Numbered from the stretch's first letter, positions 24,882 to 39,120 are shown. The stretch: DNA of 64,000 nt from Xiphias gladius (GCF_016859285.1 NC_053417.1:13021206-13085205), one strand, 5' to 3'. The notes: generated by a model not told the origin, from the letters alone. Made by a program: numbers and translations.

Positions 24882-27800
24882 ACGTGCACTGCTTGATATC
24901 AGACAGGCCGTGCAGGTGTAAAGTGAACCTGCAGAACCAGTATCACTTACCAGTGGCCTGGCCTCATCCAGGGAGTAGATTTCAGGGCTGCAGGGCTCAT
25001 CGTACAGGGGTGACAAGGGTTGTCGGGAGGCGCACATGTCTGAGTGGCGCTGGGGGGCGTTCAGGGAGTAGTTCAAGGATGTCTGAGGTGTGCTCCAGCT
25101 GTTAGACTGATCAGAAAAGATTCAGACCAGGAGTTAGTTTAAAACACCAGGGGATGAGAGGAAAATCAATCACTGATTCTCCCTCCTCCTCTCTGGCTCT
25201 ATCGCTCTATCTGTCTTTCTCTCTCACGCTCTTCAGCTTAACATAAGACAGTCACATAAACCACACTTCGTTTTGGGATTTAGGGTCAGATTACCAAGTA
25301 GAAGTTTAGGACTAATGCCAGTGATGAGCTGCAACAGTGCTGGTGTGACAACAATCTGTTGTTTCACAAATCAGCAGTCAGCTGTCAGTGTTCATAACTG
25401 CACTCTCACTGCCATTGGGATGTAGGGATAGCCCTTAAGTATAGTAAATGTTTCCTTGTTGGTGGCTTTAGTTTTGTTTATGAACTGTAATAGAGATTTC
25501 ATTCTCTGCGCCATCACATAGATTGATCTTTCAACCTCAGTTCTTCACAAATACCACTATTACCCCATTTGTTCTCACCATATACCTCATGACCCCTCTC
25601 AGCCTACTGCTTGGGGTGTCTATTTTAGTCACTGCGCACATGACATGTAAAATCAGTCAACAGTCTCAAAGGGAATATTCGGTTTTTCATGTTAGACGCC
25701 AGACTGAATTACCTTGACGAGTGGGGCTTTCTCCAGCCGTTGTGGGCTGGCACGATGCAGGGCAGAGTAGGGTGTGCTGTAGATCTGAGACAGCACCGAG
25801 CTCTCAGCAGGCTGGAGGTGGGAACTGCGCTGGGGTGAGGAGTAGCGCAGTGAAAAAGGTCGTAGGTCATGCTCGGGCCTGGTGTGGGAAGACACGCTGT
25901 TGGTCCTGCTGCCCAGGCGGGCAGTCTCAGTCGAGGAGGGACGGCTGGAGCTGTACTGTAGGGACATCAAACACACACAGGGCAAATGTCAGCCAAGAGT
26001 TCTAGCTTTACAACACGGCCGGCATCAGGGATTTCACTACTGAGTCCAAGTAGAGCAAATGTTATAAACTGTTTATCCTCTCTAGTTTTCAGCATCATTC
26101 TGTGATTTTTCGTGAGAAAGGTCTCCATCAATTGAAGTGGGAGAGTAATGGTTCAGGTCAGAAGCTGAACAACAACATGTCTTCTGGGCACTGAGCCCTC
26201 TCCACTTGAAGCTAATTGGATGGACGGTCAGTCTACATAGCCCTTCTCCTGGGGGAGTGTGGTCAATAGTCCTGATAATGCAGAAGCCTTTGGTACTTCT
26301 TACATGGTATAAATCAACAAGTAAACTTTTCTCTGCTGAATCAGCCTTTATGGGCCTCTTATTTCCCTATGTCCAAAAGTCGTTTTCATGGGCAGATGTT
26401 GATATGGTAAAAATTATTGACTTTGTTATGTTTTTTTTTTTTTTTTTTTTCTTACTAGAGGGCCTTAGGATTATCACTTAAGTCTTTGTGGCTGTTACAG
26501 GAGCACTTTGGTCTCTAGACTTCACTTAATAATTAACTTTTGTGTTGCTGCTCAGCTCCACCAAAACAAACGCAAAAGTTTTTTTTAGCAACGCACAACT
26601 CACTCCTACCACATTTATAGCTGTGCAAATATCGTACTGTTGGTGTGTTTGCCTCAGTTTGTTAGTCCAAGAATACTTGAACTTGAGAAGTAGCACATAG
26701 CTGACTTACACAGAGGGGTTCAGAGTATCCTGGGGAGAGAGGGTTGTCTTCATTAATGGGTAACTGAAGGTTGTGGGACCCCTGTCCACTCGGTGAATGG
26801 CTGAACTTTAAGGACTCAGTTCGTCCTTGGCTGTTTCCGCTCCACCTGTCAAACTGTGGCGCCTAGAGATTATAGGACACAATAGAAATTAAAGAAAATG
26901 AGCAAAGATTCTAGACTTTTGTCATTTTTAGCCTTATGTTGCACTGATTTGGTGGCAGTAGTAGATGTAGTAATTGTAAATAATTTCATAGTCACGCTGA
27001 ATGTTAATTTACAAAAGAGGCAGGACCATGTTGTCTGTCTGCCTTATCACTTTTACTCATACTTGAATTCACCCCACCCGCAGGTTCACAAACCAAGTGG
27101 CGATAGCTTGCTCGATAGTTACCAATCATCGGCAGTTGTGAACAACGTAATTGTTCTTGGCTCATGAAAGGAAGGAAGGCGGGCCTTACCTCTCTTTGCG
27201 TCGGGGTGTAGATGATGTCATACACAGGGGGTGGGGGGCTGAGAACGGGCACGTCAGCAGCTTTGAAATGCTGGATCCAGTCGCAGAACGCTGTCCTATC
27301 CAAGCACGACACCACTATGGGGTTGATCAGCTTCCCTGGGAAGAGAGGAGAGGAAGGACAAAGCCTGTCATTCGGTCCAGTCGCTCACTGGAATGTGCTA
27401 TAGTCAGATTGTCATTCACTGGGGATAAAACCAGTTCATTCATGGAGGGTCACACTCTGTGACGCCAGCAGATTCATGGAAAAGGGCACTTAACGTAAAG
27501 CATGCATAAGAATGTACACTCATTAAAATCCCTTTAACATGTCTGTTTGAATGCCAGTGTGTAGTGAAGCAGTTCAATGATTCAATCTGTTTACCTTCAA
27601 TCATAAAGGTGTTAGGCTTGATGTCTTGGCAGGGTGTGGTCACAGTAATCATGTTGAGTGGCAGTTTCCCCTGCAATCATAATGACTCTTAAACACAGCT
27701 CTCTGAAAGAAAACAATGGAAATACTGCATGCACACAACTCAAGATATGAGCAAGTTTGAGAGTAATAGGTCAGTTTTACCTTATAGAAGAGCCCATCAT

Positions 27801-30800
27801 TCTCCTCTGATAGGATGATCAGCGTTGCTGGGTACATCACCAGTAATCTGTCACTCTGTTCCTGTGGACACAAGATTATAGCTGCTAGTGAGCTTTATGT
27901 GTGTGTGTAGTTGTGTTTCAATGTTGTTGTTATGGGACATTATTATTATCCATTACCTGAATACTATTGTCATCTATAGGTAAGACCAGTTAGCCACCCT
28001 CTATGGTTTGTTTACATTTCCATAATATACTGTCCTATCCTAAATAGGAAGACAGTGATAGACCACAACATTTCTAAGGCAACACAAGGGATTATTCCTT
28101 TGTGGAGACGTCTGTTTCTCCATTCGAGTGCAAGGTGAATGGAAAATCCTTGAGTTAAAGTAATAGAGAAACTTGGAGCAAATCAAATTAAAGCTTAATT
28201 TTAACTGTCTTATATATATCTCTATACATTTTTCAAGTTTTGATATTGTACAAGAAAAAATGGCACCAAATATGTTTTTTAAATTTCTGACGGTGAGAAA
28301 ATAAGCCATGATAACTCCAGTCATTCTGCCCGTGTGAAGATAAGACTGAATAATACAAAACACAGAGGCAACTGTGAGACCTGGTGCAAACATTAAACAA
28401 AAAACCCCAGTTATCCTTTAATACTCTCTTGAGAGGCACGGTTTAAATCCCACTGAGACCTTCAGTCCAACCAGTTAGTGGGGCATTTAAAGGTGCAGCA
28501 GACTAGGAGTTTATGTTTCCTCTCCCTCTCAGAGGGTGTGTCTGGACAGACAGCTGACATTCCAGCTGTGAGGTGAGTTGACTCACTGTGTAAGCCAGGC
28601 AAATGCCTCTCACACACCCAGGCCCTAAATCTCACACACTTCAATAGGACTGCTGCTATTTCCCACAGAGAATTAATTACAGATATCCATGCAAGCTGTA
28701 TCATGACTAGTGTTTTTATTGGCTGTTACGTGAGGCTTTTTGTTGGTGCTTTTGTCTGATCTGGTTAGCAAAGAGTCATATAGTATGTTCTTCATCAGCT
28801 GGTTGCAGGTGTCTGACACTGTTTTACAGTGTTATAGAATAGAGTTATATCTGCTGGAGAGGTATCATTTGCCAAAATATAGACTCCATCCATCCCATTC
28901 ACTCCTTACATTATGTTGGAGTACTTTGTTTGTTTCACAATTTAAGAGCTATTTGAGTCACTTGGATTCAAAGATGATGTTATCCTGTTTCGTATTCATC
29001 AAGTGAAAAATTCATGATTGTATCATGACTTGCAGTCTGTTGTACTGTACATTTCCACAAATGGGAACGAGCAAACACAGTGTGTTTTTACTGTGTGACC
29101 AGAAATAGTGAGTCACTCTTGATAAGCGGCAGTGATGTCATACCTGACAGGGCAGGTGCTGCAGTCGGACCTTAGTGACATAGGTGATGGGGCCCAGGCT
29201 GTCTCGCTGAGAGCCCTCCCACTCATAGATGGGCTCTCTGTTGATGGAGTTCCTCAGCTCCTCTCTGCCCTCAGGAGCCTCGTCCTGGTTTAGCTGCAGA
29301 AGGTACACAGGGGATAACGGAAGTCGGTCAGTATCATCAGCCATCTGAATATGAACAGAACTCTGCTCTTAAACAAATTTAAACAGGTCGATTTGGATTT
29401 TTTTCTCTGGGAATATTACTCATGTTTGTTCATAGAAAAGGCTTATAAGCTCGGGCTTATAAGAGCATCATCAGTTCAGTTATTTTGTTCTGTCGTGACA
29501 CATTTAGCTTCATGTGTTTCATCAGCCATTTCCCCACCTGTGGGTGTGGAGTCAGCACTTTAACCCTGTGCAGATGTGAGGGGTTAGTTGGATATTGGCT
29601 GTGATGCGGTCAAGGCCACTCCCTAGTATCCAGGCCTCAGGCAGAGCCATTAGTGACCTACTTGACTCACCAACTCTACACGCTCACACACATCCTGTTT
29701 TATCAGAAGTGGTTGAAGCCAAAGAATTTTTTGGCTAATCAACCAGGTGGATTAAAAGACCACCACACTCACATGCCCGTTTGAATAGGGAAAAAAAAAA
29801 AAAAAAAAGAATATGAATCTTTGTTGCAACACAAGAGCCCACTTTTATCCAGCCTGATGTAATGTAAACTTAGGCTATTTGGAGCAAGGTGGCGTAAAAA
29901 AGTGTTGCTTAACTTACTTTCACTCTGGTGTAGTTTTCGGTTACAGTTGCAGTGCCTCCATTTGCCTCAATGTTTTCTTTGAGCAGGCCAAACCATAGGT
30001 CCATTTCTTCTTGGTTGGCACAGTAGACAATGATGGGGTTAAGGCTGACGCCTGCAGGGTGCAAAGGTCACAAGGTCAAAACAGGAAAGTGTTACCCAGG
30101 CTTTTCTTTCCCAGCCTTTTTTCAGAAAGCTTTCTGCCACGGTGGTGAATCATTGATGAAGTTCACACTCTGCTTCCTTGGCTGTTCAGAACAAGTTGTG
30201 CAATAAGTACAATAAATGTTAACGTCTGTTTAAGACTTTAAACCACATGTACGACCTACTGTAGAAGACACCCCTTGACCTGCTTCATCTGGCATTTCAA
30301 GCGGTAGCAGACTCTCCCTCCCTCACACTGTTTACCCAGCAGGAATGAACAGGGCCTTGGACGAAAAGAGCTGGAATCTCCTTCTATCTATCAGTCCCAC
30401 ACATACCAGAGATAACCAGCACAGATAGCCTCTTTCATTCCAGCCCCATGGCTTTGTACTGTAATTGTCTGGAACCGTGGCCCACTGACCGCTCCTTAAG
30501 CAGCTACTCTGGTCTCATCTGTTTAACTTTCTCTTCATTCCAACTCTTCATTGTAGACCTTGACCATAGCACTCCTTTGAAAAGTTATGTTTTCCCACAT
30601 TTCAAGCAAGACGAGTGAAGTGAAAACTTTTGGGACTGGAAGCACATGATCAGACCTTGTCTCGTTCTAACTTTCAGACAGTCTGCAGAGGTCATTAACT
30701 GTTGTTAAAGGTAATTCACTCTCATTATCTAACTTTCATAGATACATTAATTCTGTGTAAAAGCTTAAGGGGATTTCTACAGATCCTCTCGTGCTGTGTT

Positions 30801-33800
30801 TGCTCTGTCACCCACTAACTCACCAACACCACTTTACACTAAAGCTGATTCATATTTTCAGCTCAGTCAGAGCAAGACGCAGGTCTCACAGAGGGGACAT
30901 CACTACATGAGATTTCTCACTTGACTCAGAACTTCGTCATGCTTCCTCTATGTTTGCTGCCAGCGATGATTCCCATAAGATAGGTAAAAGTCCACACTGA
31001 ACAATGAAAACAAACTGAAATACAATACCACAAAATACCAAGTTTGATCTGTGGAATTGTTAAAGAGTGTAAGTATTGTGACGGCAGAGATGTTTCAGAG
31101 TTCAGTAAGAAAGTAATGGTAAAGAAATATAAACACAGATACCTTACACCCTTCATTCAGTCATTTTACATTAAATCCTGACTCAACTGAATTTATTTTT
31201 TCCCAGGTAAGAACCAAAGCTCTCTAGTCCCCACAGCCTCTTCTTTATACTTAATGAAAAGAAATCAAGTCTCAGATTGTTTTGTCCATTAAGAGTTCGA
31301 AAGCTAAGTGGCTTTTCTCCCAGACATTAACCTGAGCAGTTTTTGGAATGTACCATAGATTATATGCAGTGACAAGGCTAAGAGCGGTAGCTGGGCTTTT
31401 CTGCACGACAGCTGGGCTGACTGTAGTGCACCTGTTGTCTAACAAGCAGGGTCTTTAGGACCGGTTTGGCCCCCTGATGAAGGGTGAGGGGGGCCCAGCT
31501 CTAGTTAGTCTTGGGGTTGAGTGGAGGTGAAGAGGGTTGCGGCACCTTTGAATCCCTGGAATGTGACAACATAGGAAATGCTGCAGCTTAAAAATAGCGT
31601 GGGATTTCTTGCTGTTTTTTAAGGGAGGAGAATTTTTACTTTGATCCATTATTGATAACATAGCAGACCACCAGCAGAGAAAACAACTGTGAGCATTAGA
31701 TTTGGATAAATAATAAGCCAAAGACCAGGACTCTCAGTCCAGCTCTAGTTCATCCTTTTTTGAAGTTTGAAGTCAGCCACTGACTTGTTAACATCCTGCT
31801 GGATTAGCCGGTTCCAGTCTGAGTGATTGATAAGCTAAATTCAGCTCAACCAATAAAACTCAAAACAGATGATTATGACATTCCAGGGCTCGGTGCCAAC
31901 AAGTACTTGTGTGTTTTCTACTGAAGTAGAACTTACCGTTTATTTGAAAGGCGAATTCCTGGGGTTGACTATGGTTGCAGTTCTGTTGCAGGTTACAGAT
32001 GGTTAGCTCTTTCAGCGGAAGAGTTCCCTAAACACAAAGCAATAAGAAGTTCAGTCACGTTTCTTTAGACCAAAACATTCTCTCATTCAACTACTGAAAG
32101 CATTCTCTGCATCATTTCCCTTGCTGTTATGCTCTATTTGAGCCAACGGTTCAGCTCTAAATTGTAGCAAAGAAAAAATGAATCACCATGACACTGAGGT
32201 AAGCGTTTAACCCGATGATGCATCCATGTCTGCCTTGCATTTGCCGTCATCTATATTCTAACTGATTCCGTATACAGGTGCTCACCTGCCACTTTTTGAT
32301 ATGAAGGTAAGCTTGCAACAGACAAAGTAAAACGATGATTAATGGCTGCGCACACTTTATGAGTGGTAAAGTAACATTCATACTTTCTGTTTACCAACAC
32401 ACTGCTGGTTGACAGGGTACGCATGTCAAAAGGTATGATCACGTAACATAAAACTGTGCCCCACAGAAATATCAGAACTATAAACATCCATCCTGAGAAT
32501 AATGGTTGATACTGAGGAACCATGGATTTGAAGGACAAGATGTGATCGTTTTTTCTATTGCCTGAGTTAAGGAAAAAAAAAAAAAACTCACCTGGTATGT
32601 CAATCCGGTTGTGTTGTTGGAAACAAAATGAAGGTGTGTCTGGAAAAGATCCAGGTAGCAGTCATGTACCTCCTGCAGAGATGATAAGTGAAACGATAAA
32701 ATATTCTGCCTGTGAGAATAAATGGTTTTGCAGGAAAAGTACAATACTTGTATTACAGTGCTATTAAAATTCACATACAATGTGAGCAGGTTTTAAAACA
32801 GAAACAAACAGCTGATTTCAAAGATTGTCAGACCTAAATAGAAAACTAACCAATAAAATCAGCTGGTTTAGTGTTGATGAAAGGAAACCTTGCACATAGG
32901 CACATGACTGAAAGCCCATGTTGTGCTCTGATTTTGGTCCCAGATGAGGAAATAGTCATATTTTACAGCCTAATAAGCCTCGCCACCACAATCTAAGATG
33001 AATTGTTCTTTAGGGTTGATGTCTGATTCTTTATTTCATATTGAAACGTCTTGCTCTTGCATCATCTGCTGATTCATGGAGCACCTACAGGAAATGTTCG
33101 GATTTCGTAGGCTGCACAAGGATTCCCGGAAAGGAATTTCTACAGTGACCACAAAATGAGATTTTAAAGTCACTTCTTTTTGCAATCCTCTCTGCCTGTA
33201 GTGGCTTTCTTTGTCAACAGCTATGCAATACATGTTTCCTTTGCAGTATGTTTTTTCTGTTTTATACAATGTGTTCTTTTGGCATCATGACGTCATTCCT
33301 TCAATCAGTCTTTTCTTTCTACATTTTGACAGCTGTTGTGTCACAGCTCTGATAAACTGCAGTTCCCACAGTGAGGAGCCGGCACGTCCTCTTATCAGTC
33401 CCTGGGATCAGAGGAACTCTCTCTACCCTGAGGTTTTCTCTCGGAGATGTTTCACAACTGCAGCAGAAGTGAGCATGTCCAAACACAGGCTGCGGCCCAC
33501 TCTGTGGAAAACTGATTGGATTATTCAAAGCCAGCCACCACGTCAATGCCAGCAGCGAGTTTCAGTGTGTCTGGTGGCCGCAGAGCAACATCCTGTTTCT
33601 CTCCACCTGTTTTTTTGGTTTTGACACTCAAAGGGTTCACATAGATGACTGGCATGATGTGTCATTGTAGGCTTGGTTGTTGTTTAAGACCTCATTAACC
33701 ACAAGGAGGATTGTGCAGCATTAGCTTTGTTTTCTTTTATAGTTGTTTTCCTGTTGCTTCAACATAGAGTCACTGAGAAGTTTTTTTGTTCCACTCACCT

Positions 33801-36082
33801 GGCAGTGGAGGAAGCGGAAACGAACTTTGGAGCTGTGAATCATCCGTCCGTAATTCTTCACATTGATGCTGCTCTTCTTCCAGCCGCTGGCTGGGTCATA
33901 TGGAAACGGAGGATCCCATTTTATGTTCTCTATTGTCTGCAGATCTTTAGGGGACATTTCCTGCAACCGGTCATAATGTTAATGAAGACATGAATAAAAC
34001 AGTTACACTTGTTGTTAAAATCAGTCAGAGAGATGGCAATAAAGTCAAATCACACAGAGGTTGACGATTATAGCAGAACAGTTTTGTTTAGTATGCAGAT
34101 GATTGAGTTTCATGTTATTGCCATCTCCTCCAACCTGATGGAGGTTCTTACCTTCCTGGGGGTGACAGTGCACAAGATATTGATGATGCTGTTGGACTTC
34201 TCCTGTCCCTCTTGTGGGTTCTTTTTGCGAAACAGGCGGCTGCTGCCCAAGAGAAAGGAAAGCCACGTGTTACCACTCACTCTCAAATGTTTACCATCTA
34301 TTCCATGCTTGCCGTTCAGTTAACTTCCCAACTGCAGTGTCAACAAGGAGTATTTCCTGTTTATTGGAGATCACTGTCACCTACTGTTGTCAGATGGAGC
34401 TTTGACCTAATTACAGCAGTCTTTGCTCTACTGTTTTGCATTTAAAATTCAGTGTCAGTGACTTATTTGTATGTTTTTCCACTTCTTTCCATAGTAATCA
34501 AGTCACACTGAATCCTGAACTACCGACACAATTCAATTTTCACAGAAGATTAAGGACTTTGAATTATATTTTTTGTCTCAGGACATATAAATTAACCAGA
34601 GGCCCTGTCTTTGTCCTCTGTCAATCAATGCCAGCCATTTAAATGATAAGAACAATCAGGTCTTGTGTTTCTGATAGTGAGGATATGCATAAGAAAATCA
34701 GCATTCAATGTCCCTCTTTGTTTTGCATGACCCTCATCTGTTACCATTAGTGTCACATCTTTATGAGGAAGCTCCCTGACTGCAATGATAAGACTTGGGG
34801 ACTGCTTGTGCAATCTCAGCTTGTAGTTTATCTGCTTATCTGCACATATGCGTGCCAGTGTCCTCTGTGCAACAATACGCACTTTTGTTTTCATGGTGGG
34901 AATCAAGGTCTGTCTAATCAGGAAGTCCATGTCCAGCATCATTCATTGATTAGTGCAATTGCAGTCTGCACACTGATGCAATTTGCAGTTGAAAGTTAAA
35001 GAGGAATGTAGATAATAGGTAGTGGATTTGCACACCCCACATTCGCCAAGTCAGTGCTGTGGTATTCAATGCTTCTCACTCCCCTTCTCTGAGGGGAATA
35101 CCTGAATCTAGTCTGATTCACCAACACAAAGAGTTACTAGGGTGCACAGGAAACAAAATGGATGTAGTGTTTATGCCGAACCGTCGATCCAACTTGGAAG
35201 GTGTATCAGTGTTCAAGCCTGAGTTGTCGGGTGCTAGCATTTCTGTTTTGTTTTTGTTTTTTTGTTTTAGGGTTGCCCTGCCTTTTTCTTTGTTTGAAAA
35301 TCAAGAGCTACAGTATATGACACGTTTGACAAAACCAGACCCTGAATCATCACACAGCACAGAGCATAGGAGAGGAGCAGAGGCTAATTAGAACCAGATG
35401 TGGTGGTCCAGCAGAGTGGGCTGTACCGAGTGTAACATGCCCAGGCAAATAATGCTAAAGGATTAAAGAAAACCAGAAAGAAAACAGAGCATAACCCATT
35501 AATGTCAGTCATTTCTTGTGTTCATGTTCAGTGCCTTCAGGTCAGATCACTACAAACTATAAACATATATATCAGGTGTCATAAACCAGATCCTATCACT
35601 TAGTAACTGTAATTGCCCACATGTGATCGTGATAATGAATGGGGGTCAAGTTCTGAGTTTGGAGGGAAATCAGATTCACTGACAGCTGGCAGATCATCTT
35701 CAGAGAGATGCAAAGAGCAGGCAAATGGTAACTGGATCATTGACACCGTTGGCCAGACGGGCACCACTCAGGAACGACTCCTGGACTATGCTGGTTTACC
35801 ATATGATCCTGACCCTGGCCTCACAAAATTCACAACCTCCGTTTAACCCCACTGCTCAAACCCTGGGAAATACCAAGAATTCCTTCCAGCTGAAACACAG
35901 AGTCTAAAATAACAAATGGCAGTCAAGGGCATGACATGTTCTGTGTGCAGAGCTAACACACTGATACAAGTACAGTAAGAATACCTGGGCAAGTCCGATT
36001 GTTCTTACCTGTTTCTGCGTATGAAACTTTTGCTGGAGAATCTGAAGTTGTGCTGGGGGACACATGACATGCTACTCCCCAT
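22789..36082 (-). CDS. plekhn1: PLEKHN1 (pleckstrin homology domain-containing N1)
   Basis: Sixteen coding exons, 5' to 3': 36009-36082, 34152-34242, 33799-33960, 32592-32672, 31937-32027, 29918-30051, 29144-29293, 27781-27861, 27595-27670, 27190-27335, 26710-26862, 25713-25955, 24951-25106, 24213-24479, 23951-24011, 22789-22973. Phases agree at every junction and the total is 2151 bases, 716 residues (human about 611). The start MGSSMSCVPQ matches human MGNSHCVPQ and fits an N-myristoylation site (Gly2, Ser6) with Cys7 for possible palmitoylation. PH domain 1 spans about residues 98-208 (Trp186 in DLWFGLL). PH domain 2 spans about 250-345 (KVRLQHLPCQ, EQSDRLLVMYP, Trp333 in CDWIQHF). The rest is a long Ser/Pro/Gln-rich tail ending in MDYDNIWEYD, like human PGYDHLWDET. 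PLEKHN1 is described as a membrane- and cardiolipin-associated protein. A (CA)42 repeat follows the exon 13 donor. Confidence 0.93.
24795..24878. repeat. plekhn1: (TG)42 microsatellite in plekhn1 intron 13
   Basis: An uninterrupted TG run of 42 units (CA in the gene sense) starts 72 bases downstream of the exon 13 donor. It creates long false Cys/Val and Thr/His frames. Confidence 0.97.
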
Positions 36083-38582
36083 GCTGCTGTGGTCTGTGTG
36101 GCTTTGCGCTGCTCTGTAGACAAATTAGTCCTTCTGTGATGGATGAGTGTATTCCAAGAGTGCAGTGCACTCCCTGCTGAATTCAGACTTGTACTGAGAG
36201 AGAAGTGGGCCGGGTGAGGGCTGTATAGTCAGACCTGTGAGAGTGTGTGTGTAAAAGGGGTGGAGTTTTGGGCTGTGTCAAAGGCTGTGTGTGTGTGTGT
36301 GTGTGTGGTGAATACCCAGTAGGACTCGCACCTTCTGTGAGTTGCCTCTGTCTGTTAAATCAATCGCAAAAACAAAGACAGGGGGGTTCAGGGAGAAGTG
36401 TGCCATTTCACACGTTCCAGGAGCCAAATGGGGCTCATTGTTGGCTCAACGCTGCACTGAGTGGTTACTAAACACACTGGATGGTGTGTGTCAATCAAAG
36501 GGGGAGATGGGAGCTTCCATTGGAATGCCCAAACATGAAAAATCCTTGTAGACTTAAGGAGTCAATTAATTTTTGGCTCACATACTTTAAACACATCAGC
36601 GTCATTTTGAAACTTAAGTATTAGGCAGTATTAGGTATTAAGTTTTATTTTACTCTAGTAATTTGAAAAGAAAACACTGTGTAGATGTTAAAAATATCAC
36701 TGTGATATCTAAACTGAGGAGGTGAATGTGTCATGTATCATATTCTTTTCAAACAGTGAACATCAGATATTCTGGGTCTTGTTCTGCCATTTCTATATGG
36801 GATATTTTTCTTTAGCCCTTCATCACTTTTTGGCCAGTCACCTGTCACTGGTATGCAAAGGTAGGTTTTAAGCAGGATGTTTGTGCATCAAAGGTTCTAA
36901 TTTTCATAACGCAAGATGCGTATGCAAACATGTCTTGTTTGCATGTAAGGAGTTTGTTCATAAATGAGAAACCTGCCAGCAAAAAGTGAAACTCACTCTA
37001 AGGAAATGGTTAAGGCACAAGCCTAGCGTTTTTTCCTGCCAACATAGTGTAAAGTTAATTGTGAAGTTAATCCTACGCAGTCAAATTAGCCTTTTTACTT
37101 TCCCATTTAGACCTTTTAGGAATTAAGTTAAAAATAAAAGGTTTTAGGTTGCAATATTCATGACTCACACTAGAAAACATCAAATTTTCCACAGTTGGTC
37201 TCCTTAAGTGGACAGTTGTCTTATCAATCAGATGGAGGAGTCAAACACTCATGATCATCCTGTGTTTGCTCATAAATTAGGTCATTGTCTATGGTGAGCT
37301 GCTGTACTCACAATCATAAAATGAAACGTGTGCTGCTCGCTTTCAGGTAATGCCAACCTGTTCAACTGGATTGTTAAATGGATGCACCTGAGGCAACAAC
37401 AGACATCGGCCTGTTAAAACCAACTGTAGAGTTTTCACTTGATGCCTCCAAGATAGAGTGTAATTGTTCTTTAAAACCCTGTTTGATTGTTCTTAGAGCT
37501 CACGACAAGGCCCAGTAATTTAATCAATGAAAAAAACTGATTGAGCTGCATGTGTTGTAACTTAATATAAAACATCTTGGTAAGGGACTGACAAGATATA
37601 AAGCTGACCAGAGAAATTGTCTTGTATCACATCAGTAGACGAAGTCATAGAAATAGACTACCTGTACTAGCTTGCCTGCAATTCACTGAGTTAAGTTCTA
37701 TGGTTTACATAATTGCCACTGAGTGTTCTTTGTATTTCAGCATGCAGATCTAATTGCACGTACTAAGCATCTTGTGAAATGGTTAACGTCCAACAAGTAG
37801 GGATGTGTTAGATCAATGGCATTTCAACCAAAAACACAGTGTAACATATAAAATCTAAAAGCTAAAGAGGACAAAAATGTCTCTTTGATCATTTTACATG
37901 ATCCTCCCTTGAGTAAATGGGTCTGATATCACGTAGATACAGTATGGTGCCATGTTAGCTAATGTTAAAAACATGGCCAAACAGATATTTGGGCACTCGG
38001 TTTTAACAGTTGATTGCCAGCTAATAAACAAGAATACCAACAAACTTTTTTTATTTTATTGTTACTTCACTATAACATTTTTATATATGAATTTGGGTAG
38101 CTGTTTTGAAGCTGTTTCTGAATTTGATTCAGTTCTTTATAAACCCGAAGCAGAAATCCAAATGAACTGGGACCCAGTACTCTTGCTGGCAGAAGTGTGG
38201 ATCAGTACAATTGGACCGTGCCCACCGATTTTGCTACTGTCCACATATTCAGCCTTTTTCGGAGAAAGTGAGACGTTTAATATCAAGGTTCCTGGGCTTG
38301 CAAGTACAAAATCTGTTCTGCTGACTTCAGAGAAACCCTCCCACTATGGAACATTTTATAGGCACTGTCAAATATTTTAGTTCAATGGCAAAGATGACTC
38401 ACTCTTGCTATCTACAAGAAGACAAGCATGGAAATTACAGGAAATGGACAATGATTAATTCCTTTTTTTTTTCTTTTCTCATCTTTTCTCTTCTCTTGTA
38501 ACAACACTAGGTCAAAACCTAGGATATGGCTGGACCGTTTAAGGTCAATGTGTGAAATTGCGGACGCAGTTGAAAACTGTTG
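36083..38582. other. plekhn1 5' flank and intergenic spacer
   Basis: The first few hundred bases must contain the plekhn1 promoter and 5' UTR; no clear TATA box was seen on the minus strand. The rest shows no coding resemblance or recognised repeat. Confidence 0.4.
36286..36307. repeat. (TG)11 microsatellite upstream of plekhn1
   Basis: A short TG run lies about 200 bases upstream of the plekhn1 start codon, within its probable 5' flanking region. Confidence 0.93.
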
Positions 38583-39120
38583 AGTAACCACTGTAAACAA
38601 CTACTTTCAATGAAAAGTAGCTAAAACCTACTCGAAAAGTAACTGAATGTCGCTAAATGACATTAAAAGCTAATTAGCATATCCATGACGTCATTGCATC
38701 ATATTTGCATTCTGCCTAGTGTCTGCCAGTTTCAGCCGTTTATCTGTTTGCTTCTCTCCTCCTGTCTGCGCTCAAACGTACGGTAATTTAATGCAGCCCA
38801 ATTCCCAATAAAGCTGTTCTCATTTACATGTTTTTCTGTTTCTGCTGTCAGAGAACGGAACAAGAATGAAATAGTGACTGAAACGCGGTCCATTCGGCCT
38901 ACATGTCAATCAGCAGTCACTTCCAAGCCATTTCCAAGCTGCTTCACTGCACTGCTGATATCCTGATGTTGTAACTGCGACATCGTCTGATAAAATCACC
39001 ATACACCTATAAACCTATGGTTTATCCAAAAAGTTGCTAGATTTGTTGCTAGGTGCTTTTGTGAAGGCGTTTGAAAAGTCAGTAAATCTAGCAACATAGG
39101 CGCTAAGTTGGCAACACTGC
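38583..39120 (-). mobile_element. hAT-like non-autonomous DNA element
   Basis: On the minus strand the segment starts GGCAGTGTTGCCAACTTAGC and continues with GTTGCTAGATTTACTGACTT and AGCAACAAATCTAGCAACTT. Near its other end are ATGACGTCATGGATATGCTA, TTTAGCGACATTCAGTTACT, AGGTTTTAGCTACTTTTCAT and a terminal CAGTGGTTACTC. The 'tgttgccaact...tagcgac' opening and 'tagctacttttcattg...cagtggtt' close are typical of a teleost hAT-type element family as I remember it. There is no transposase frame, so it is a non-autonomous relic. Ends are approximate. Confidence 0.5.

Noticed and set aside
24729..25105. Open frames of about 115 codons on both strands with long Cys/Val or Thr/His stretches
   Set aside because: They are translations of the (TG)42 repeat. 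Only the end on the minus strand overlaps a real exon of plekhn1.
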